From: Daphnia carinata
Lineage: Eukaryota; Arthropoda; Branchiopoda; Diplostraca; Daphniidae
Assembly: GCF_022539665.2 (NCBI RefSeq)
Contig: NC_081340.1
Span: 5,455,357-5,519,356 of the forward strand
Length of the DNA stretch: 64,000 bases
Reading direction: 5' to 3'
Part shown: piece by piece, positions 62,660 to 64,000 of the stretch
How the letters are laid out: each line of letters opens with the position of its first letter
Position numbering within the stretch: the first letter of the stretch is position 1
Notes under the pieces: model-generated
What the model was told of the DNA's origin: nothing
Databases searched by the model: none
What the model saw: the letters and a program-made list of their open reading frames with translations, nothing else
Program-made: the position numbers and the translations under genes

Positions 62660-64000
62660 GTTTCTAATTTTGTCCTTTCCGTGTTTTGCTTTTATTTATT
62701 GTTACGGTTTCGAAATGTCCCATGTGGGAAACAAAACGGCTACGATCGGTTTAAGAGGGTTTCCATTTTTATTGCCCCACGTGTAAGACATTCACTCCAA
62801 CTGGAGCTAAACCCTGTTGAATTTCGACTGAATTCTTCAGTTTATTTTTTCGTTGTTGAGGGAAACTCTGGTGCTTTACTAATTCTCGTAAAGTTCCATG
62901 CTGATTAAGATGTTTGAGTGGGGACAAAAGGTGAATTCTCTCGGTTTTTTGGAATCCCTTGATCGTCCAACGACCCGGATGTTGGCGCCCGTTGGCGAAT
63001 ACTTGCAAAATTCTCAACTTTGTTGTTTTATTCTCTTGTTTTTTGTTCCTTCTCCAAGGAAAATAAGTAGGTCAATGCTATAAAAAAATTGGCAATTCGC
63101 CTCGATGGAACATTGTCCAGTTTTGTTTTCAACACTTTCGTTAATTGAAGACTAAAGTAAAAGTATTGCAGGAACGAAAAACGAACAATTGCGTTACCCA
63201 GAAACTGCTAGGTTCAAAAGAACGGAGGGGGGGTTAGCAAACAAACATCTTAAACTAATGACCAGGGGCTTTTCTTGAATTTGCAAATTCCCTTAAATCT
63301 AAAAGTTTTTCTTTTTGTTTTCACGAGCAAACAAAGAAAAGGAGGGGGGTTCTCAAGTGTGGGTGGTGCAAGTCACGTGGGTTCTGCACAAGTCTTGCCC
63401 GATTTAGAACGGCCATTTTGTTTTTGTTGTTTTTATTCTTTTGGCGCTCGAAACCGGTCTAAGTTTTCTCTTCCTCTTTTGCCGTTCTAGACAAAACGAA
63501 ACAGACAAGACTAGACACGTTCTAACTGACCACGTAGATTGTCTTTTCCAGATTAGTTCGAATGATGACATTGTCAATGAACTCGATACTTTTTTAACAC
63601 TCATCCAATTGGGGGAGGGGACTAATTCCAACTGGATGCGTTTCGCCGTTAAATGTCACTTCTTTTTTTTTCTCTTTTTTGTTTTGTTTTACTGCGTAAA
63701 CATGGAAAAATGTTGTGTGGGTTTGATTGTGATGCATATCCGGTAATCGTTCAATCTAGTTCGTAAAACAAAGGAAAATCGCAGACAATGTTGTAGTAAG
63801 GGAAGTCTTGAGAAATGCGAAAATCCGCGCATTGTTGTTTTTACTATTGCGTACACGCTCCGTCGAGCCAGTTCAACAACCTTTTTTATATTTACCCTGA
63901 CCGGATTTTTTGTTAAAACAACAAAAGTAGACTATGTCGGGACAACAAAAAGCTTCTCACGCTGGTCGTTTTTTGTCCATTTTTTTCCCAAGACGTTTAG
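62660..64000. other. Non-coding right end of the window
   Basis: Mixed sequence with G-rich patches (63227-63233, 63345-63350, 63611-63619) and short frames on both strands. No conserved coding region was recognised; it may be intron of a gene continuing to the right. Confidence 0.4.

Overview
The window reads as nuclear DNA of an arthropod, most probably a branchiopod crustacean of the Daphnia type. This is inferred from gene content and from compact genes with many 50-100 bp introns bounded by gt-ag; no database search was run. The flanking DNA is AT-rich and full of homopolymer and dinucleotide runs. There are no bacterial operons, CRISPR arrays, rRNA genes, recognisable tRNA genes or intact transposons. 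Gene models were built by eye from splice sites, and the reading phase was checked across each junction; single-base errors remain possible.

Layout. From 1 to 1301 (minus) lies the N-terminal WD40 half of a DCAF6-like CUL4 substrate receptor that runs off the left edge. From 2187 to 3131 (minus) is an unidentified serine-rich protein. From 3783 to 6033 are exon-like pieces of an unidentified minus-strand gene. From 9664 to 12311 (minus) is a second unidentified, acidic, low-complexity protein whose 3' end is unresolved. From 13784 to 15983 (minus) is a complete ten-exon PLD3/PLD4-type membrane phospholipase D. From 18468 to 21377 (plus) is a five-exon PNT+ETS transcription factor of the ERG/FLI class, with a TATA box and initiator. 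From 22210 to 24890 (minus) is a ten-exon TMEM62-like phosphoesterase. From 25939 to 27243 (minus) is a PREP/PKNOX-class TALE homeobox gene. From 28308 to 48549 (minus) is serum response factor (SRF). From 49781 to 59379 (minus) is ninein, and an XK-related scramblase-family gene lies on the opposite strand inside one ninein intron (56603-58632). The right 4.5 kb has no convincing coding region.

Themes. Three developmental transcription factors (ETS, PREP, SRF) lie within about 30 kb. SRF appears to have two C-termini: one from reading through exon 2, the other from joining a cryptic in-frame donor to five exons beyond a roughly 15.6-kb intron. About 550 bp upstream of the SRF start codon a consensus CArG box sits next to an ETS-type core, a layout like the serum response elements through which vertebrate SRF regulates its own gene. 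The large SRF intron carries unstable-looking sequence, including 45 consecutive C, and one possible plus-strand gene start. I found no convincing wholly new system. The best leads are the two-ended SRF gene with its putative autoregulatory element, the nested ninein/XKR pair, and several unidentified coding regions.
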